Below, piece after piece: positions 1 to 12,792 of a stretch of 60,565 nucleotides of DNA (positions within the stretch are counted from its first letter, which is position 1; every line of letters starts with the position of its first letter). The DNA is from Heterostelium multicystogenum. Lineage: Eukaryota; Evosea; Eumycetozoa; Acytosteliales; Acytosteliaceae. The notes below the pieces were generated by a model. The model made no database searches and was not told the DNA's origin. It saw only the letters and a list, made by a program, of their open reading frames with translations. The DNA lies in the NCBI GenBank assembly GCA_003667245.1, contig RCNN01000115.1, positions 1-60,565 of the forward strand. Direction: 5' to 3'. Made by a program: the position numbers and the translations under genes.

Positions 1-1
1 A

Positions 2-273
2 ATGGAAATTAATAGTAGTAACAATAACTCTAATGGAGATCCATCAAAGAAAGTTCCAAGATGGACAAAGCCAGGTTAATTATTATCCTCCCAATTATAA
101 TACATACGATACTTCAGGATCAAATCCTTCTTCTTCTTCGCCTTCAAATTTAAAACCAAAAATGTTAATAATTAATAATTATGGAAGCAATAAAAAAAGT
201 TCCGAGGATTTCCGAGTCCAATGATTTCAACAATGATATAGCCATGAAATCCTATGGTATAAGAACATTTTAA
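2..273 (+). CDS. 3' end of a low-complexity protein gene (partial, frame-broken)
   Basis: Three consecutive open stretches in different frames read as one low-complexity, Asn/Ser/Pro-rich protein end. The first is MEINSSNNNSNGDPSKKVP, the second contains YYPPNYNTYDTSGSNPSSSS, and the third ends IAMKSYGIRTF before TAA at 271-273. At least two frame changes are needed, as in the other genes of this window. No domain is recognisable and the 5' part lies outside the window or is not resolved. It converges on the ABC transporter gene, whose stop codon is about 130 bp away. Function unknown. Confidence 0.4.
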
Positions 274-401
274 TAAAATATCCATTTATATATATTAACT
301 AGAAAAAGTAAGAAGAAGGAGAAGAAATTTCTATAAACAATTGTATCAGTTCAATATCATATTAATATCAGGATGTCAAAATTATTAGTTTTTTGATATA
401 T

Positions 402-3400
402 TTATTTGTTTAAGTTTTGTCTATTAATTAGCTGAGCATATAAACCATCTAATTCCATAAGTTCTTCAATGTGTACCTCTTTCTACGATTTGTCCAGCTC
501 GTACATATTGCTATACAGTCGGCATTTTGGATGGTTGAAAGTCTGTGTGCAATGACAAGTGTTGTTCTTCCTCTCATAACATTATCCAATGCTTCTTGCA
601 CGAGCTTTCTGATTCATTGTCCAGTGCACTAGTAGCTTCATCCAGAAGTAGAATCTTTGGATCTCTAATGATTGCGCGGGCAATTGCCAAACGTTGCTTT
701 TGTCCACCGGAGAGCTGAGTATATTTGTCTCCACTTGAGTGTTATATCCATCGGGGAATTCTGTGATAAAATTGTGGGCATTTGCCAGACGTGCGGCGTT
801 CTCTATTTCCTCTTGAGAGTGGCATCTACTTTTCCATAGGCAGATATTCTCAGCGATCGTACCTGAGAACATAACTGGTTCTTGACCGACCATACCAAAG
901 AGTGAACGAAGATGCTTAACATTCAAATTTTTAATATTGTGTCCATCAATAAATATTTCACCCTGTGTTGGATTGTAGAATCTTTGAAAGAAGTGCGATA
1001 ATTGTACTCTTACCACCTCCAGAGTCACCGACAAATGCTGTGGTGGTACCGCTGGAGATAAGAATATTGAATCCACGGAACACCATGTTGTTGGGACGTG
1101 ATGGATAGGCAAAGTGTACATTCTTGAGTTCAATATCACCAGTAGGAATTTGAATAGTTTCACCGCCTGATTGAGTTGGATCAATTGCTGATTGTTGATC
1201 TAAGAGTTCAAAGATGGCATTGGTGGCTGCTTTTGCTTTGGCCATATCTGGAGCTAGTGAAGAGGCTTGTCCAACACCAATAGCTGACAAGACAATTGCA
1301 AAAGAACACTCTCATTAGCGATGAAAATCCGAAAAGCATGTCTTGAGCACGTGTACAAGTTTCCATGTCTTTCCAATAGAGCGGAATGGTGGAGTTTTAT
1401 TACAATTGGTTTCAATTTCTTCAGCTGAAGCTGGCCATTCTCTATGTTCTACCAAGTATCCACCATACCAGAACGATAAGCAATATACACCAAAAATGAT
1501 AAAGGTCGAAATACCAAAAGCTAAACCAGCAATATGTGCTTTTTTGATACCATTGCTAATTGGAATCTTAAGTTGCTTCTTGTAAAGTGCCAAGACTTGG
1601 TTCTCAGTGGTAAATGATGCTACTGTTCTAATACCAGTGATTGCTTCGCTTGCAACCTGTCCTGCTGCTCCACTACCTCCATTCCATCCGATGAGAAACC
1701 TTTCAAGAATTTCATTTGGACTTGACCAGTAATGACTACAAGTGGGAAAGGTTGCAATAATCGCAAGTGTGAGTTTCCACGATGACATGAGCGCAATAAT
1801 AAGTCCTCCAACAATGGTCAAGAAATTTTGAAGTAGAATTCCAAGACGTTGACTTGTCATACCTTGGACAAGCGATGCATCCGAAGCCAAACTTGTTGTT
1901 AGTTTACCAGTTGAGTTCTCAGAAAGATCAAACCATCCAATCGATTGACGCATAATAGATTTGAAACTGTCGACACGCAAACGGAATGTAAGCTTCTCAC
2001 CTATTACACCAAATAGGAAAGTTTGGAAGAAGTTGGATACTCCACTACCAATCGCCATGACCATAAACATGAGAGAAATAAAGTTGGCTTCCTTTGTGAT
2101 GTATTTAGGGTCAGAATTTTGGAGGATAGTCAGCATCTTTGCGAAAACGATAAAAAGGCCGGATAGATTGCACCTGTTCCAACTGCAGATAGAAAACCAA
2201 AGAAGAAGAGCCACAGTTCAGGTCTACTGTATCCAAGGACACGCGAGAAAGGTACGTCTTTTTGGAGCATTCTTGTTTGCTTCTTCTTTCTACGTAGTGT
2301 CAGTGTACCATTCTTTCTCACGATTGGCACGTTTCTTTGTTGGGCGGAAACTGTCAAGCAATGGATTGACATCAGAGAATGTGCTGCTACGACGGCTTCG
2401 ACCAGTCTCCATAACAATCTGCAACTGTTGCTGGTTCTGTTTCTCGACGAGTCTATAATAATAACCTTGTTTTGCCATTAGTTCGTCATGACTTCCACGC
2501 TCGACAACCGCACCGTGCTTTACAAAAACAATTACGTCGGCATCTCTAATAGTTGACAATCTGTGTGCAATTAAGATAGTAGTTCTTCCTTTCATCAAAA
2601 TATCGATGGCTTCTTGAACAATACGTTCGTTCTCACTGTCAAGTGCACTTGTGGCTTCATCCAACAAGAGGATACTTGGGTTTTTGATGATTGCTCTTGC
2701 AATTGCGATACGCTGTCTTTGTCCACCCGACATTTGGACACCTTTTTCACCTACCAATGTTACTATATCCTTGTGGTAGATTCATAATAAAAGAATGTGC
2801 ATTCGCTTGTTTAGCAGCGAGCTCAATCTCCTCTTGAGTTGCGTCGTCCTTTCCGTAACGAATATTCTCTGCAATTGAAGGTGGCAAACAAGACTGGTTC
2901 TTGGCTGACAAGTCCAATCTTTTGACGAAGTGCTCGTACATTCAAACGCTTGATATCCTCTCCATCCAGCAAGATTTGTCCTTCTTGAGGATCGTAGAAT
3001 CTCTCCAAGAGAGAAATGACTGTTGACTTTCCACCTCCAGAGTCACCAACAAGGCCAATAGTTTGACCCGGTTTGATGGATAAGATTGAAGTCTTTGAAG
3101 ATGGGAACATCAGGACGTGATGGATAAGTGAATCCAACGTTTCTGAATTCAATTTCTCCGGATAGTCTATCCAAACGCTTTCCACGAGTACTGAATGGAT
3201 TAGCCTTGGAGACACGGTCAATTACCTGGAAAATCTTAAATGCAGCTCCTCTACCATTGGCAAAAGAAGCAAGTGCAGGGGAAGCCTGTCCAATGGCAGT
3301 GGCACCAATAATGACTCCAAAGAAAACAGAGACAACGTCTCCACCAGTCCATGGCTTTCCTGTTAAATCGTTTTTAGTTGACTTTGAGACGAGGGTACTA

Positions 3401-4784
3401 CCATACCAGAATGCAAGGGCATAGGTGCCAAGGATAACAAATTGCACAAAACCTAAACCGAATCCATTGAAAATCGATTTCTTATAACCTACTTTCAAAG
3501 CTTGTTTCAATGATTCCGAGTAGCGATGGACTGCTCTGACCTCACCGTTGAAAGTTGCAACGGTACGAATGCTTCCGATGTTCTCCTCAGCGATACCACC
3601 AGCTACCGAGTATGCTTCTTGTCCAAGCCTTGTCATTTCTGTCATCATCTTTGCCATGAAACCTCCACCAATGGCAAGAAGTGGCGAAACTGAAGTAATG
3701 ACCAAAGTCAATTGCCAACCTTTAGTAAAACCGATTGCAAAACCAGCAAAGAACGTTGCCATATTATGTAGAAAATGTCCAACCTTTTCTCCTATTGCAT
3801 CTTGGAATAGAACCGTATCACTATATTCAAAGTGTAAGCTGGACTGCAACTAAATGAAACCTGATTGAATTAATCTTGTTAACTTACGAATTATACGTGA
3901 GGCTAGTTCGTTGGCTTTATTCGTATCGAACCAACCGATTTCCTGTCTGAGAATCGACGATAGATATTCGACACGTGCTTTGTTGGTTTGTCGTTCACCT
4001 GCGATAGTCCAAAAGCGCCGTTTCCAAGTAGGAGAGCACAAAACAAATTCCACCAACAATTAGGAACCATATGCTTACATTCTTGATGGTGTCAATAATC
4101 GAGTAGTTGGGATCGTCGTTGAAATGCTTGGGATTGAAGGCCTGAATGACCTCACCAAAGATAATGGAGATACACGGAATGGCCGCTCCATTGGCAATGG
4201 CTGCCAAACTACCGAAAAACATCAGCAGCTTGTCCCATCCATCTGCAAAACGGAGCTGGAAGAATGGGATGGTCTGCGACTCTTCCATTTCTTTTTTGAG
4301 TTTGTTCTTTTTTTCCTCCTTCTTCAGCTCCTTTGACGACTTGAGATTGTTCGACGACTTCTTTCGCTGCGGTGTGCTTGCCCCACCGTTTGCATTATCT
4401 GCGTCGGCGCTGCCGTCGGAGAGTGGAGTGCGTGGGCTTTTTGGGGGTACGAGGAGTTCGTGGTGTGCGAGGAGTTCGTGGCGTCTGTGGTGAGCTGTCA
4501 TTCGAAATAAAAATTGGCAAATGTAGTTGAGGCTGATCTGATGGAGGCGGAGCAGATGGATTTGGCGATATAAATCCAAGTGAATCGAATGTGGTTCCAC
4601 GGTGAGCAGGTGGTGGGACTTCAATTGAAATATCACCGTATTCGTTTGTAGTCATCAATGCACCCTGGGGCACATCAAGAAAGTCATCTTGTGCATCACC
4701 GTCTACACTATTATATTCTTCTTCATCGTAGTATTCATTATTATTGTTATTGTTATTATTGTTTGGATCTGGATTTTGATCCAT
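402..4784 (-). CDS. ABC transporter, subfamily B (full P-glycoprotein/MDR type)
   Basis: Full-length ABCB exporter with TMD1-NBD1-TMD2-NBD2 order, read in several frames. The N-terminus (start at 4784) is a long cytosolic region with poly-Asn, acidic residues and [11 protein letters not shown] repeats, typical of dictyostelid ABCB proteins. TMD1 lies about 4300-3250, and NBD1 about 3200-2450 with Walker [10 protein letters not shown], signature [14 protein letters not shown], Walker [13 protein letters not shown] and H-loop [15 protein letters not shown]2 lies about 2230-1315. NBD2 lies about 1250-402 with a second [23 protein letters not shown] and [12 protein letters not shown], ending [14 protein letters not shown]. 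At least five frame changes fall in conserved domains (for example near 4395, 4010, 3070, 2830, 1300, 960 and 500), and a short intron may lie near 3860-3890. Both ATP sites keep their key residues, so the protein is probably active if the breaks are assembly errors. The substrate cannot be told from sequence. Confidence 0.9.
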
Positions 4785-6871
4785 ATTTTATGTTATTTTA
4801 AAAAAAATACAAATTATTATATATATCTATATCTTGACTTTCTATCTGTTGATTTTTATAGAATTATAATCTCGAGTTGATTGGAAGATATATGATTCCA
4901 ATTTATACTATATTATTTTAAATTGGAGATTTAGAAAAGTAGTGATAATCGGGATATTAATATTGACAGGGGAACTAGAACTGTCTTGTGATTGTTATTT
5001 TAATTTTGTTAATATATTATTATTATTTATATATTGTTGTTGTTGTTGTTGTTCCTGGATTAAACTAAAAAGTATACTTGATTTATATATATTTATATTC
5101 AACTAATCTAGAATATTTAGAAGAAATTAATTAATCATATATTTATTAGTATTACTATTAATATTTAGATGGTAAATGTATCATGAAAACAAAGAATATG
5201 TTCCTCATTTAAAATGGATAAATGTTTTATTACACAAAGGGAGTAATTGAGATGAAGTACAAAGGTGAGTGGGTGAGAAGTTATAACTCAAAATACTACA
5301 ATACTACTGATTTCCTCCGATTGCTCAGCTCCAACCAAACTCAGTTCCATCTCTGATGGATGTGCTAAGTGATTATATACAATATCTTTATCTTCATCTT
5401 AATCATCATCATCATCAATAAATAATTATGATAAGTACTAAATAAAATATCATCTATAAAAAAGATTGATTGATTGATTGATTGATTGTTGTATGTTTGT
5501 TGCTTTTAATCCAGCCAATTCGATCTAAGTGGGTTTTAATTTAAAATGTTGTTATTGGTTGTTGTTGTTTTTGTTTTAGCTGGGTTGCTGAGTAAGTGCT
5601 GTTCAATAAATGCACAGTTGGAATTGATTTGTTTAGCATTGTAGTTGGAAACTTACACACCATCATCATTTCCAAATGAAAGAAAAGCAAGAAATGGAAT
5701 ACTTATTATTAATAATAATTATTATTATTAGTAGTAGTTACTTACAATTTAATAATATTACAAATTTTAATAAGTAGGTGTGTGTTTGTTTGTTTGTGTG
5801 TGTTTGAATCTTAGTATTCAATGTTGGAATAATTATTATTTATATAATTTGGAAATGGATGACTGAATGAATGATTTGATGAGGTTGGAAGTTGATGTTG
5901 ATGTTGAAGTTATTTTATCACTTGAGGTAAATCTGTGTATTTTGTGAAAGGTATATAATATAAAATAATATAACATATGAAATTAGATATATATTTAATA
6001 AAGTATAAATTACTAATAATTATTATTGTTATTGATTGAAATCTAAATTATAATCAGTTGTTGTTGATTGATTAAATTTGCAAAGTTGTTTTTGATTTTA
6101 CAATGTTTTATTATTAATATTAGTATTTAAATCTTGAGATTGATGATTGTAATTATTCCAAAGATGATGTTGCTAGTTGATGTAATTAAATGTTAATTTT
6201 AAAATTATATCTAATATTTCTGCTTCAAGTAGTGGAGTGGAGGCCTTCCTATTCCTACCTGCCTGTTGTTAAAGCTCAATATTTCAGCTTACCAGTCGTC
6301 AAACAAATCAAGCAATCAAATAACATTGTGACACTTTTGATCATTTCCATCTAAATACATACACACCACAAACACACACACAAACACACAACGCATTAAA
6401 CACATCAAAATAAACAACAAACACCTGCTGACACTAACACTAATAATAATACCCATCCACATTTAAAACACTTTTATATTTACCCTTTAAATTTAAACAT
6501 CATCCAGATGTGTATTGTGTTGTATTGTATTGTATTGTTGTTCTGTTGTTTTGAGGTTGTTGATTGATGATTGATGTTACTGTTATTAATTGTTATGATT
6601 GATTGTTTAAAATTATGCTGATTGTATTGTACAACCTTGAGTGATTAATTAATACTGAGATTAGAGATCACAACAAGAACACCCAACAACACTATGAAAT
6701 AACGAAATCACACATCCAAGCTACATGATAAGGTATGCTTTAATGGAAAAAGCACCCTAAAGTATTCCTCATTGAATCTTATAAACACAGATGTTCTTTT
6801 TTAAAATAGACTTATTCAACTAATAGTTGGTTTCGCAAATGGGTTTGTAGTGTGTGTGTTTTGTTTAGTAA
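4785..6871. other. Long spacer upstream of the ABC transporter, with unresolved coding-like fragments
   Basis: AT-rich DNA with short tandem repeats: TTG runs near 5036, a (TTGA)n array at 5466-5488, GTTT/GTGT runs near 5775 and CACA runs near 6360-6400. No complete gene can be built. Minus-strand islands read like protein, for example EDKDIVYNHLAHPSEMELS ending in SSIVVF-stop (about 5385-5290), IPFLAFLSFGNDDG before a GTGTAAGT donor (about 5700-5655) and RKASTPLLEAEILDIILKL (about 6260-6190). On the plus strand a 53-codon ORF at 6190-6351 begins with a hydrophobic stretch. The ABC transporter promoter must lie in the lower part. Confidence 0.4.
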
Positions 6872-8559
6872 TCATTTATTATTATTATTATTATTATGTT
6901 GATGTTGTTGTTTGTTTATCAATAAATCTCTAATATTACCATCCACACCACACTGCAAATTTAAAAGTCAATCAATTTAAAACTTAAAATAGAATCGTTT
7001 TGTTCAATAATTATTAACTGAATAAACGAACACCCAATTCATTATAGATAGCTGTTGTTTGCAGGCTATATACATACACCTGAATAGCTTTATTTGTGAG
7101 TGTGCTGTTGGTTCGGTTTCGAAGCTAGTTCGCTTGTTAAATCTATGTCAACTACAATGTCTTTGTTGTCTCTAAACTCGAAATATAATTTACGTGAAAA
7201 GTATACTTCATTACCTGTTGTGTTAATTTGTTAAATTTAAACGATATGTTAGTATCAATTACAACAAAACTTACAATAATTAATAATAATACTAAGTTGT
7301 GTTGTTGATTATCGTGTTGTATGTTGATGTGGAATCGATGGTATGAAGTTGTTTAATTGGATTGATTTGGATTGGTAGTGTTGTTTGGTGTTGTATTGTT
7401 CAACTTTACTTACATGCTGCTTCAATTTGACTCTCTGATAAATCACCGGTTGTAGCCCAATTGGATATAGTCAAAGTCTTGGTCTTGAGATATTAACACC
7501 AAAGAACTGTCCAACGACAAATGGCAATTTCTTACTATTCATTCTTAAGATAACTGGGTGGTAACTTAAATCATATATATTCTCCATCTTAATTTATAAT
7601 AAATTGTTAGCCAATTTCTACGAATGAATGATTTGGACTAGAATGATTTAAATGAATGGAAATACTCTACCAATACTCCTAAATCATCGGACATCTTATT
7701 GGCATCTCTCGAAATACCATGGCCAACCTTCAAAATATTGTTGTTTACCAGTAGGTCTTTAAGTTGGCTTGGCATACCAATCTTACAAACTCTAAATAAT
7801 ACTATATCGCTGAGAAAGAAGATAACATGTGTTAACATAGGTGTTGCTAAATTTTGATGTTGATTTGATTGGTGTATTTACACTCCATTTGTTATTTGAA
7901 TTAAACTAACTGTTGCTGTCTCACCAACGAGGAATTTGCGTAGACCTGGCCATTCACAGCCAACGCCAAGCACAGGCATTGATGAGGTTGTCGATGGTCG
8001 AATGTCTTTGGGTAGCTTTCCATTGAGTAGTAATCTGATTGCGCTTTCAACTTGATCGATGTGGTCGACAATGTGCACTTGCACACCCAAGTTCTCTGGT
8101 CGTGGCAACGCCTCCACTTGTTCGCTTGTTATATTATAGTATGGTTTCAATGAGCTTGTCAGCAATGAGTATTTATATGGTTTTTGCGAGTTGATCAACT
8201 TGACTGTTGCTTTCCTGCTGCTTTAGACTCTTTAGAGTGTTGACAAGATCGGATGTTTTGTCGAATTCAAAGTAGTATGTATGCTGCTTATTAAGATGCT
8301 GAACCTTCGAAGCACTTGCATTCTTGAGCGAAGGAATCTCATCGACCAAACTATCGAAATCGAATTTCTGCTCGCTCTTTACATATCTATTGGCAGGACC
8401 AATCTTTAAAACATTTTTCTTATCTGAAACCGATTTAATATCGATCACAGGTATCTGAATGTCGGAGCTAGAAGCGAAATGGCAATAACGCATCCAATTA
8501 CCACACCCAGCACTCGCTGTAGTAGCAGTCTTTGAACGACCTAACAGCAATCTAAACAT
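6872..8559 (-). CDS. 3'-5' exonuclease-domain protein (WRN/DEDD type) with degenerate catalytic motifs
   Basis: The N-terminus MFRLLLGRSK is basic and hydrophobic and could be a mitochondrial presequence. The second half matches the WRN-like DEDD exonuclease fold. The Exo I region is LGVGCEWPG (about 7980) and continues to ATVSLIQITNG. After an intron (about 7880-7815) come VLFRVCKIGMPSQLKDLL and Exo II ILKVGHGISRDANKM. A further intron (about 7690-7590) precedes MENIYDLSYHPV and TLTISNWATTGDLSESQIE. Another intron (about 7410-7247) gives Exo III AACNEVYFSRKLY. A last intron (about 7073-6958) leads to CGVDGNIRDLLINK, a short poly-Asn tail and TGA. In active members Exo I reads DxE and Exo III has YxxxD. 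Here Exo I has Gly in place of Asp and Exo III has Glu in place of Asp with the Tyr lost, so activity is doubtful. Frame breaks occur near 8190, 7480 and 7100. The exon-intron model is inferred. Confidence 0.65.
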
Positions 8560-8976
8560 TGTTAGCTATCTATCTATATAATCTAGTCCGCGTACTAGTA
8601 CTTAGTAATAGTAGTAGTAACAAACAATTTGATGATGATAATGAAAATGAAGATAGTAAGATAGATATGCAGATGTATACAAAGATTTAGACGATCCTCG
8701 TTTAGATTTTGCATATAAAAAGACGACAGAAGTGTGGTCTCCACCTAAAAACATGGCAATTTAGTGAGTTTCATGATAATTTTGAAAAATAAATTGTCAG
8801 TGAGTTTAGGGGTCACACCCACACATTATCATTTTCATCCTTAGATTTTAAAATAAACAATATAATAATATCATCATCATTGTTTTGTTTAGATAGATAG
8901 ATAGATTGGATAAATAGATAGATAGATAGTATTTATAGTACTATAGTATTGATTGATTCAACTAGAGATCAAAGCA
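8560..8976. promoter_or_regulatory. Shared upstream region of the exonuclease-like and VPS50 genes
   Basis: About 417 bp between two divergently transcribed start codons. It contains GATA/TAGA-type short repeats (8890-8930) and a CA-rich stretch GGGTCACACCCACACATTA near 8809-8828. Both promoters presumably lie here. No defined element can be proven from sequence. Confidence 0.45.
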
Positions 8977-11900
8977 ATGTCGACAACTAGCAGTATCAAC
9001 CTTAACCTTGGTAGTCTGCCAAACTTGCCTTCGGTACTCAAGTTTGATGTCTCGCAACTAAAGTCAAAGATAGATGAAGCCGCTGCCACTACTAAAAAGA
9101 CATTCTCTGCTATTACTGGTGTAACTTACAATAATACTAAACCAAAGAAATCTAAATACTATTACCAATTCAAGGTACTTATCAATATATATATAAAGAT
9201 ATGATGATGATCAGAAAAGCTATGTAGCTAAAACTAATCAACTTCACTTGTGTTATTGTTTTTGTTATTGTTATTGTACAGGATGCTGCACCTACAATGT
9301 CAGAGGAAGAGTTCCTCAAGATTATACCAAAGGAGTTTTTCGATCAGGACTTTGATGCTACTAGATATTTGATTAATATGATGCCAACAACTGATGCCGA
9401 ATTCTACAGTTCCTTGACACTGATAAATATGCTCGATGTTTAGACTATGTCAATTCAAAGCTACATAGTCGTGTAAAGAAGAATTATACTGAGTTTGGTA
9501 GGTTGAATATAGTGTTCAAGCAATGGTGTTGATCATTACTAATATAGATTGGATCAATCATGTAGTCGAGGGTATGTCACAGATTCACGAAATAGGTGTG
9601 GAGCTACAGAGAAGCACTGTAATTTGTTCTACTAGCAGACGTACACTTAGCAACACAAAGAAGAATTTGAATACAACTGCCTTCAATATCATGGCAAAAT
9701 ACAGAAAGAGATCGATCTACCAGTCGATCTTGTCGGAGCTGTCTCAGATTAAGGAGGTTGTGCATCTTGAGCGTCTTTTGAAGCAATCGATCAGTGATGG
9801 TGACTACCCAAGCACAATCAAGCTATATCACAAGTGTCGTGAGATTCTACAACGTGTCTCACACTACTCTTTGCCAGAGTTGAGCTCGAATCTCAATGAA
9901 ATCTATGGTGTCGTGCAGGAGCGTATTGATAAGGATTTCTTCAACTGCTGTCGTACATTCAATCCCGACACATACCGCTCAGTATTCCAGGCATATAAGC
10001 TACTGAATCGTGCCAACCAACTTCTTGACAAACTTGAGAAGTACTTTGTCAAGCCAATCGAGCCTGAAATTAGAAACATTGTATATTCACACGTACTCCT
10101 CTCAGAAGAAGCAGCCATGAATCCAGAAGCATATAAGAAGTAAGTTTTAATATTCAATGATCGGCTCGCTCTCATCCATTACTTACTAAACAATTTTTTA
10201 GTATTGAGTATAAAGAATTGTGTAGAGCAGTTACAAATGAACATTTTGTTAATTGTATCCTGGCTGTATTTGAATACTTGTGTGATGTAATGACATCTCT
10301 TTACTTGATGAATCAATTCCATGTTGAAAATCCAGAGTATGTATTGTCAGCATTATAAACGATGGACACTGGTCGGTGTCGAAGGAAACGTATTAATCAT
10401 TTGATCACTTAACAGTGGTGAAGAAAGTAATATATTTGCAGATATCAGCTCAGCATTGACTAGATTCAAAAAGACTATTTGGGATACTATGCAGAAACAG
10501 GTCACAGGATTGTTAACTAGAAAATTGACAACATTTAAGATTGATGACTTCCAATTGATTCTCAACTCTGTAACAAAGATCAGTGAGATTGGTGAGGAGT
10601 TTAGTGGGGATCCATCTCATCACCTTAAAAAGTCTATTATCGATCAATCAAAGGCTTTCTTTGACCACTTCCACAAGACAAGAGTAGACGATCTTAGAAC
10701 CATGTTGGAGCATGAAACTTGGACCAACATCCCAGTGGCTTCGGACTTTAATGCCTCAACAGAATTGAGATTGAAAAGAGAATGCAGGTCGATCGCGATA
10801 AACAACTCACAGGCGAGCAGATATTCTATGCCATTCGTGACAATGGAAATCCATTCTCACAACTCATCTCCTATAAGAACAAGAGAACCTCAACATCACC
10901 AACATTCTCTCCTACATTGGATTCAAAACAACAAAAAGAAAAGGAACACAAGAAAGAAGATGATAGTGATGACGATGAAGAATTGAAGCAGGAGTTTTGT
11001 CGAAGAAGAAGATGACGACCAAAGACAAAAGCAACTCGAGAAACAACGACAACAGAAGAAAAAGAAAGCAGAGGATGCACCTAACTTCTTGGTGGCATCA
11101 GCAACCATTTCTTTTGTTCGTTATATTGGAAAATATCTAGAGATGATGGAGCAACTACCACATATCTCTTTAGATATATTCAATGCAATTTGTCAATTTG
11201 TTGAATATTATGTAGGTTTCTACGGAATTTCATTAGCTAGTTGTATCCCATACTAATCATTTCTATCAGATGTATACTATTTATTCTTTCTCTGGATATC
11301 TTGATCCCCAAGGATTCAGTTTAGAGGCTCTTACTACTAAGATGGAAAAAACTCTGTCTTCAGGACATCAGGTTGAGGATTTGTCATTCACCAAACCAGC
11401 TCTCAATCGTTTCATTAATAAGACAAAGGAAAGACTTGGTATTCCAATTGTAACACAAGTAGCTTCGGCTGTTAGTGGTATTTCTCCACTATCCTCACTT
11501 ACGAGTCAATTGTCGCAATTCAATCAATCTTTCAAGTCCTTGGCCAATGATATTATAAATAATAACACCTCACCAACCATGTCATCGGCGACACCAGCAC
11601 ATATTCAAGCTACACTTGCCCCACTCAACCAGGACCCAAGTGCCCCAAGATGGATTGTACCACGAATTAACTACAATCTTTTGAAGCTTGGTGATCCAAA
11701 GGAATGTCTCTTTAACTTGCCAGTAAGAGTACTGGCTGTCGAAACACTTACTTTTGTGTCAGCGCACTCAAAGAAAGTCGTCCAATATTCGAGGGACTGC
11801 TACCAGGCAAACACATCGATCAAATCAAGTCATTTTATGACAATGTAGTCAATATTATCCCTGATCTTCAACGTCATCTCATCAAATCGGCAGTATCTGC

Positions 11901-12462
11901 AATCTTTTCACATCAATCTGGTTCATTCTATTTCTCCAACACCATTGCCAATCAAAAGTGGGATGTCAAAACAACCACCACCGTCAAGTCACCATATATT
12001 GATGGATTCCTCAAGGAGTTCCAGATTTTCTTTAAACAGCTCGATGACGCAGTACAAAAGAGCGGATTTATCACAACTCCACTCAAGAATCGTATTATCG
12101 ATGTCAGCTTTGAGTATTTCGTCCAGCAGCTTGTCGATGGATACAGTAGAATCAGAAAGTGTTCGAATGAAGGACGTGCAATGATGATTCAAGACCTGAT
12201 GACCTTGCAAGCAGGACTCGAAAAACTGTCAAAAACTAAGATTCCAAACATCGCATACGCAGAACACTACATCAAGGGATATTACCATCTCTCGGTACTT
12301 CAAGACAATGAAATCATGGAATGGGCAACCGAACACGATGAATACCCAATCAAGCACGTCATCAATTTATTGCAACTAGCAAAAGTAAACAAACCATTAT
12401 TGTTACAACAATTAGAAGAGATGGATAAAAAGAGAAGAAATATTAAATCAATAACTCAATAA
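8977..12462 (+). CDS. vps50: VPS50/syndetin (CCDC132), EARP tethering complex subunit
   Basis: Orthologue of VPS50, the EARP-specific subunit that with VPS51-53 tethers vesicles for endocytic recycling. The start ATG at 8977 precedes MSTTSSINLNLGSLPNLPS. Diagnostic blocks in order: FDQDFDATRYLI; AKYRKRSIYQSILSELSQI and DYPSTIKLYHKCREILQ (N-terminal coiled-coil region); YKELCRAVTNEHF; a central low-complexity acidic/KKKK linker (about 10920-11090); NLPVRVLAVETLTFVS; and the C-terminal DUF2451 block SRIRKCSNEGRAMM, IPNIAYAEHYIKGYYHL. Introns with GT..AG ends: 9175-9281, 9498-9547, 10140-10201, 10337-10415 and 11212-11269. Single-base frame breaks near 9400, 10775, 11000 and 11765 interrupt conserved sequence and are probably errors. 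VPS54 was considered, but the C-terminal DUF2451 identifies VPS50. Confidence 0.93.
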
Positions 12463-12792
12463 ATTATTTACACTTTTAAGAAATAATGAATTGCAATTCA
12501 TTCACAAGTATTTCTGTTTTGATATCTTTAATTTGTGAATTCAGTAAAACCTCTTCATCAAAAATGGTTTGGTCTAAAAAGGTTATTCAGCGGTTCTTAT
12601 AAACTCACTACCTAAAAATAGTTTCTATTATTTGAAAAAAAACCAAATTAATATCTTCAAGTCACCAAACAAAAATTGATCAAAAAAAATTTTACAAAAT
12701 TGGAAAGATTTTAGTTTGATCAAAACCTTATCGACCTCCTTATCAAAAAGGTTATTTTGTTTTTTGGTTAGTTCTTTAATAGCTCAACTAAA
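12463..12792. other. Intergenic spacer
   Basis: About 330 bp of AT-rich DNA between VPS50 and a secreted-protein gene on the same strand. It must hold the VPS50 terminator and the next promoter. A-tracts and T-tracts are the only visible features. Confidence 0.5.

Noticed and set aside
8977..12462. Assignment as VPS54 (GARP subunit)
   Set aside because: N-terminal coiled-coil block and C-terminal DUF2451 match VPS50/syndetin; the VPS54-specific C-terminal domain is absent.
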